DNA from: Liolophura sinensis
Lineage: Eukaryota; Mollusca; Polyplacophora; Chitonida; Chitonidae
DNA: 60,000 bases
Assembly (NCBI RefSeq): GCF_032854445.1
Contig: NC_088301.1
Location: forward strand, 6,930,044 to 6,990,043
Direction: 5' to 3'
Shown: positions 56,099-60,000 of the stretch, piece after piece
How positions within the stretch are numbered: the stretch's first letter is position 1
Layout: the number at the start of each line of letters is the position of its first letter
Program-made: the position numbers and the translations under genes
The notes under the pieces: model-generated
Seen by the model: only the letters and a program-made list of their open reading frames with translations
What the model was told of the DNA's origin: nothing
Databases searched by the model: none

Positions 56099-59080
56099 CT
56101 GTAATACACAACAGCGAGACTCTCACTAAACAGACACGTTCCCTGTATGAGCAGTTCCTCTGACAAGATCACATTTTCTACGCAGTTAATCACTTTAAAA
56201 ATGAGGAAATTCAACATTACAAAATCTTCATGAGTTTGAAGTGTTCAACTTAAGCTCTTTACAGATTGCACATAGGTTAAGTACACATTGGAGAAAACAA
56301 AAGAACAAACAAAAATGCCAAAATGTACAACTGCTTAACACATTTACATGTATAGTCATGTTAACTAAAGTCACCTTTAGCTGCTCCATGCTGCCCCTAG
56401 GTGCAAGGACACCCTTTGTCATCAGAGCCTCTGCATAATGACCCATGTCATTCAGCTGCTGTAAACACAAACACAACTTCTTGTTACTTTTTTGAACGAG
56501 TGAGTGATTAGGGTTTAACATCGCATGTGTAATGTGCCTCCTTGTTGAAGGATGGATTTCCACTGCTCTTTTATCTAGTACTGCTTCAGTGAGATGGCCT
56601 ACCGAAGGCAAGTAAGCAGCCCACCATTATACTGATACGGGTCAACCAGTCCTTGCATTATCCCCTTAATGCTGAACACCAATTGAGGAATCTACAACTT
56701 CCTCTTTTAAGGTTTTAGGTGTGACCCAACACAGGATTGACTCTGGATCTACTGCCCCAGAAGCGACAAACTACCAACTGAGCCATCACGGCTGGTCTGT
56801 TAGTTTATTGGGCAACGACCACAAGTCTATCATAAGTGTACCACAGTCGTACTACCATATACCTTTAGGGCCACCCCTGGCCTAATGGTTAGTGTGCTAT
56901 CTCAGGGCAATGACCCAGGAGCCTCTCACTAACATGGTCACAGTGACTCCGGCTCATGCTGGCTTCCTCTCCAGTCATAAGAAGGAAGATCCATCAGCAA
57001 CCTGTGGATGGTCGTGAGTTACTCTACCCGGTTTCCTCTCATCATCATGCTACTTGTTGTTGCACATATGAAATATTCTTGAGTACGGCACGAAACACCA
57101 ATGAAATAAATACATATACCTTTGAAAACACGAATGAAATAAATAAATATACCTTTGAAAACACTATCAAACAAATAAATAAATACATGTATACCTTTGA
57201 TCACTGATCCCCATCCAGATAAATGATCTAAAATTTCAGCAATAACTAACGAACAAGTTCTATTGACCTTAGAATGGTGTTTCGAAGAGAGGAGTGAATG
57301 ACCATGGCTTACTGCCACATTGGCAATATTTCAGCCATATTATGGTGAATGAAGATGGGAACATACATACATATAACCTAATGGAAAAACGTTTCACCAC
57401 CAGAGGTAACACTGTACGACATTTACATGAACTTACTTTTAAATATGCATTTTTTGGGTGAAATTTTACGTCATTTATCGTAGCAACTCCAGCCAGTGTT
57501 CAACAGAAGACAGAAATATATATGACAGAATACCACGGAAATCTCTAGCATGACAACACTACCAACATCCCTTAGCTCTGGTCCCCCAGTCACACAGCTT
57601 GGTTGTTTCAGCCACTATCACAGTTGACGCAATCATAGCATGCTGCTTAATTTCCACCTGACCCCTGTGGCCAAAGGTGAATTGTAGTTTAAAGCCATTT
57701 TTATGCCCAAGGAAGAAAGCATTTTTTTTACTTTTATATATCACGCCACATCCTATATTTTATCCTTTAAATGGTTATAATTATGGACTGACCTCCTGGA
57801 ATATCTTGAGGGCCATGTCAATGTACTTGTTACCCTCTGCTAGTGCCTCCTCCCCTGTCATCTCTGGTGCTCCTCCACAGGCTTCCCAGCTCTCCAGGCT
57901 GAAGGCCAGCCTCATCAGCGACATGGCCAGCTTAAACTGTCAGCAGAAAACATACCAGGTTTATAATGTCATGGCCAGCTTAAACTGTCAGCAGAAAACA
58001 TACCAGGTTTATAATGTCATAGCCAACTTAAACTGTCAGCAGAAAACACACCAGGTTTATAATGTCGTGGCCAACTTAAACTGTCAGCAGAAAACACACC
58101 AGGTTTATAATGTCATAGCCAACTTAAACTGTCAGCAGAAAACACACCAGGTTTATAATGTCGTGGCCAACTTAAACTGTCAGCAGAAAACACACCAGGT
58201 TTATAATGTCATGGCCAGCTTAAACTGTCAGCAGAAAACATACCAGGTTTATAATGTCATGGCCAACTTAAACTGTCAGCAGAAAACACACCAGGTTTAT
58301 AATGTCATAGCCAACTTAAACTGTCAGCAGAAAACACACCAGGTTTATAATGTCGTGGCCAACTTAAACTGTCAGCAGAAAACACACCAGGTTTATAATG
58401 TCATGGCCAGCTTAAACTGTCAGCAGAAAACATACCAGGTTTATAATGTCATGGCCAACATAAACTATCAGCAGAAAACACACCAGGTTTATAATGTTAT
58501 GGCCAACTTAAACTGTCAGCAGAAAACATACCAGGTGAACACCATGGCAAGCTTATGCTGGCTTCCTCTCCAGTTATAAGTGGAAAGGTTGTCAGCAACC
58601 TGCAGATGGTGGTGTGTTTCTCCGAGGCTCTGCTCGGTTTTGTCCCATAATAATGTTGGCCGTCGTCATATGTGAAATATTCTTGGGTAAGGCACAAAAA
58701 ACCAATCAATAAAAATAAGATCAGTAAAATAAACTGTCAGGTGAAAACACACAAGTGCAATTACAAGGCCAGCTTGAATTATCATCATAAACACAAGAGC
58801 CATTCACAGTAAGTTTTTATGGCATTGTAGGTTATAAGAACTGGCCATTAATAATTTTTTTACAGAGAAATCAAACAAGATAAATCAGTTTTTGCCTAAT
58901 ACAGAAACTATCTGTTGCTGTATGCAGTGATGGCTGACTGAGGTACATGTAGATCTCACTAACCCTGTGGTAGTTTCCAGAGAACTGCTTCCTCAAACTT
59001 ATGGACTTCCTGCCGTAGGTGATGGTTTTCCTCAAGTCTGGCAGCTGACTTGGTGACACAAAGTCGCTCAGCTTCAGTTT
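55223..59080 (-). CDS. tetratricopeptide-repeat protein with acidic Asp/Asn-rich tail (gene 2, 5' partial)
   Basis: Exons in transcript order: 59080-58964, 57936-57794, 56458-56375 and 56098-55223, all phase 0 with GT/AG borders. The joined protein is helical repeat sequence (FKLAMSLMRLAFSLESW; ALAEGNKYIDMALKIFQE; HYAEALMTKGVLAPRGSM). A clear TPR pair follows (TSRLYINIGIVYEDNGDYKK; VSEEILGPEHPKTLRAKGVL) with the LGxxHPxT pattern seen in kinesin light chains and APPBP2. About 190 residues of Asp/Asn/Glu-rich sequence end the protein. TPRs bind peptides of partner proteins; no partner or pathway can be named. It may be an APPBP2-like or uncharacterised TPR protein. The N-terminus lies upstream of 59080, beyond or near the window edge. 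Confidence 0.82.
56375..56458 (-). CDS. gene 2 exon
   Basis: Acceptor GTGTTTACAG, 28 codons reading QLNDMGHYAEALMTKGVLAP then RGSMEQLK, donor AAAG|GTGACT. Confidence 0.8.
56490..56800 (-). mobile_element. SINE family D, minus orientation, in gene 2 intron
   Basis: GAGTGATTAGGGTTTAACAT, GAAGGATGGATTTCCACTG, CCTACCGAAGGCAAGTAAGC, ATACTGATACGGGTCAACCA and the tRNA-like end near AACTGAGCCATCACGGCT; reverse complement of 29205-29510. Confidence 0.75.
56868..57112 (+). mobile_element. SINE family A, plus orientation, in gene 2 intron
   Basis: Head GGCCACCCCTGGCCTAATGG, then GGAGCCTCTCACTAACATGG, body TGGTCGTGAGTTACTC and CATATGAAATATTCTTGAG, tail AAATAAATAC. The AATGAAATAAATA-type tail motif recurs to about 57185. 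Confidence 0.85.
57190..57793 (-). other. rest of gene 2 intron, no clear feature
   Basis: Unique sequence; a possible family-C fragment near 57425-57480 (AAATATGCATTTTTTGGGTG). Confidence 0.45.
57794..57936 (-). CDS. gene 2 exon with multiplied acceptor
   Basis: Acceptor TTTTCTGCTGACAG; starts FKLAMSLMRLAFSLESWEAC and ends KYIDMALKIFQE; donor GGAG|GTCAGT. The first ~16 exon bases and the acceptor are the repeat unit of the 48-bp array lying just upstream in the intron. The end coordinate could be off by one. Confidence 0.8.
57931..58545 (-). repeat. 48-bp array carrying the gene 2 3' splice site
   Basis: About 12-13 units at a 48-bp period (57931, 57979...). On the minus strand each unit reads ATTATAAACCTGGTATGTTT, TCTGCTGACAG, TTTAAGCTGGCCATGAC: intron end, AG, and exon start. 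The copy nearest the gene (57937) borders the real exon. Forty-eight is 16 codons, so the plus strand stays open for 300 codons (57677-58579), an artefact. Confidence 0.95.
58545..58715 (+). mobile_element. SINE family A, 5'-truncated
   Basis: TATGCTGGCTTCCTCTCCAG, GTCAGCAACCTGCAGATGG, GTGAAATATTCTTGGGTAAG and an A-rich tail; abuts the end of the 48-bp array. Confidence 0.85.
58964..59080 (-). CDS. gene 2 exon (first in window)
   Basis: Acceptor GTTCCTTCAG, 39 codons reading KLKLSDFVSPSQLPDLRKTI then YGRKSISLRKQFSGNYHR, donor AGG|GTTAGT. Phase 0 at both ends. Confidence 0.75.
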
Positions 59081-59263
59081 CTGAAGGAACAATGTAATAA
59101 TAGTTATAATACTTTATATTCTCAGGGAGGTCACTTAGTTACAGAACCAATCTTCCTTGAGTCACTCAAGCACTCACACAGAAAGTTATATAGCCTACAT
59201 GTACATACACAGTAAATGCTGTACAGATGAACATGATAAAAGATGAACAGAGGCTATATACAA

Positions 59264-59508
59264 CATATTTATTTATTTATTTACTTGATTGGTGTTTTAC
59301 ACCGTACTCAAGCATATTTCCATTATATGACACCGGCCAGCATTATGGTGGGAGGAAACGAGGCAGAGGCTGGGGGAAACGTACTGCTGGAGAAGAAGCC
59401 AGCATGAGCTGAGCTTGAACTCAGCAGGACCGCATTGGGGAGAGGCTCCTGGGTCTTTGCACCTTGCTGGCATGGTCACCCCATCTGCCACAGAGGCCCG
59501 AACAAACA
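59264..59508 (-). mobile_element. SINE family A, minus orientation
   Basis: (TTTA)n tail, TTGATTGGTGTTTTACACCG, CCAGCATTATGGTGGGAGGA, CCAGCATGAGCTGAGCTTGA and a head ending CCACAGAGGCCC. A short internal deletion sits near 59385. Confidence 0.88.
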
Positions 59509-59734
59509 CGGATATACCAACAATTTAACTCTTAATGGGGCATATTTTGACATGATGAATATTTCCATTTGTATATGGAGTATTTGTATACCGTGTCACC
59601 CCTGAATACAGAAAGACTTTAAGAGCGTTAGTTCCTGATTTAGGAGGGAAAACACCTGTATTTATTTATTTCACACTTCTTATTGTTGTCAAACAAGTTA
59701 AATCCTTGATCACAGTTCTTTGTATGCAGAGCTT

Positions 59735-60000
59735 CATGATATAATTTACAATACCCCAAAAAGTAGCATGGTATAATTTACAACACCCTAAAAAGGTAGC
59801 ATGATATAATTTACAATATCCCAAAAAGTATCATGATATAATATACAATACCCCCAAAAAGTATCATGATATAATTTACAATACCCCAAAAAGTATCATG
59901 ATATAATTTACAATACTCCAAAAAGTATCATGATATAATTTACAACACCCTAAAAAGGTTGCATGATATAATTTACAACACCCTAAAAAGGTTGCATGAT
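59735..60000 (+). repeat. 32/33-bp minisatellite running off the window
   Basis: At least eight copies of ATGATATAATTTACAATACC + CCAAAAAGTATC, starting near 59735 and still continuing at the last base. Confidence 0.93.

Noticed and set aside
57677-58579. 300-codon plus-strand frame (ASLNCQQKTYQVYNVM repeated)
   Set aside because: It is a 48-bp tandem repeat antisense to gene 2 splice-site sequence and overlaps a real minus-strand exon.

Overview
The window looks like AT-rich nuclear DNA from an invertebrate animal, most likely a lophotrochozoan such as a mollusc. It has intron-split genes with GT/AG boundaries, introns of 0.4 to 13 kb, tRNA-derived SINEs ending in (AAAT)n tails, small inverted-repeat (MITE-like) elements and many minisatellites. 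The species assignment is inference; the gene identities rest on the conceptual proteins. No prokaryotic features, rRNA, CRISPR or intact transposase or reverse transcriptase genes were seen. Most long open frames here are shadows of tandem repeats.

Gene 1 (+ strand, 1..41361) is a TBC1D2/TBC1D2B-type Rab GTPase-activating protein. The 5' end lies outside the window. Nineteen exons can be placed. Exons 1-2 encode a PH domain, exon 4 a Ser/Thr/Pro linker carrying an in-frame duplication, exons 5-9 coiled coils, and exons 12-18 the TBC (Rab-GAP) domain with its catalytic Arg and Gln motifs. Exon 19 gives an acidic tail and the stop codon. Exons 15 and 16 contain four single-base indels in short homopolymers, which are either assembly errors or real damage. 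Intron 9 is about 13 kb and holds a 79-bp array, a 3.6-kb array of 75-bp units, and an open segment that could be an alternative first exon.

From 41.3 to 55 kb the sequence is mostly non-coding: a 94-bp array seeded from the last coding exon, a composite 34/35-bp satellite, SINEs and a MITE. One possible orphan minus-strand exon sits near 52.3 kb. Gene 2 (- strand, 59080..55223, 5' end outside the confidently placed exons) encodes a tetratricopeptide-repeat protein of the kinesin-light-chain/APPBP2 style with a long Asp/Asn-rich acidic C-terminus.

The most striking theme is how tandem arrays sit relative to exon boundaries. Three arrays consist of duplicated exon-edge sequence. In exon 15 of gene 1 about 19 units of 96 bp each repeat the exon end plus its 5' splice site. 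In exon 19 about 16 units of 94 bp repeat the coding tail plus stop codon. In gene 2 about 12 units of 48 bp repeat a 3' splice site plus the exon start. Smaller examples lie at the exon 3 and exon 13 donors. Separately, two SINEs have inserted at the exon 12 acceptor, and their target-site duplications carry the splice site itself. By my coordinates roughly a quarter of the window is tandem repeat.
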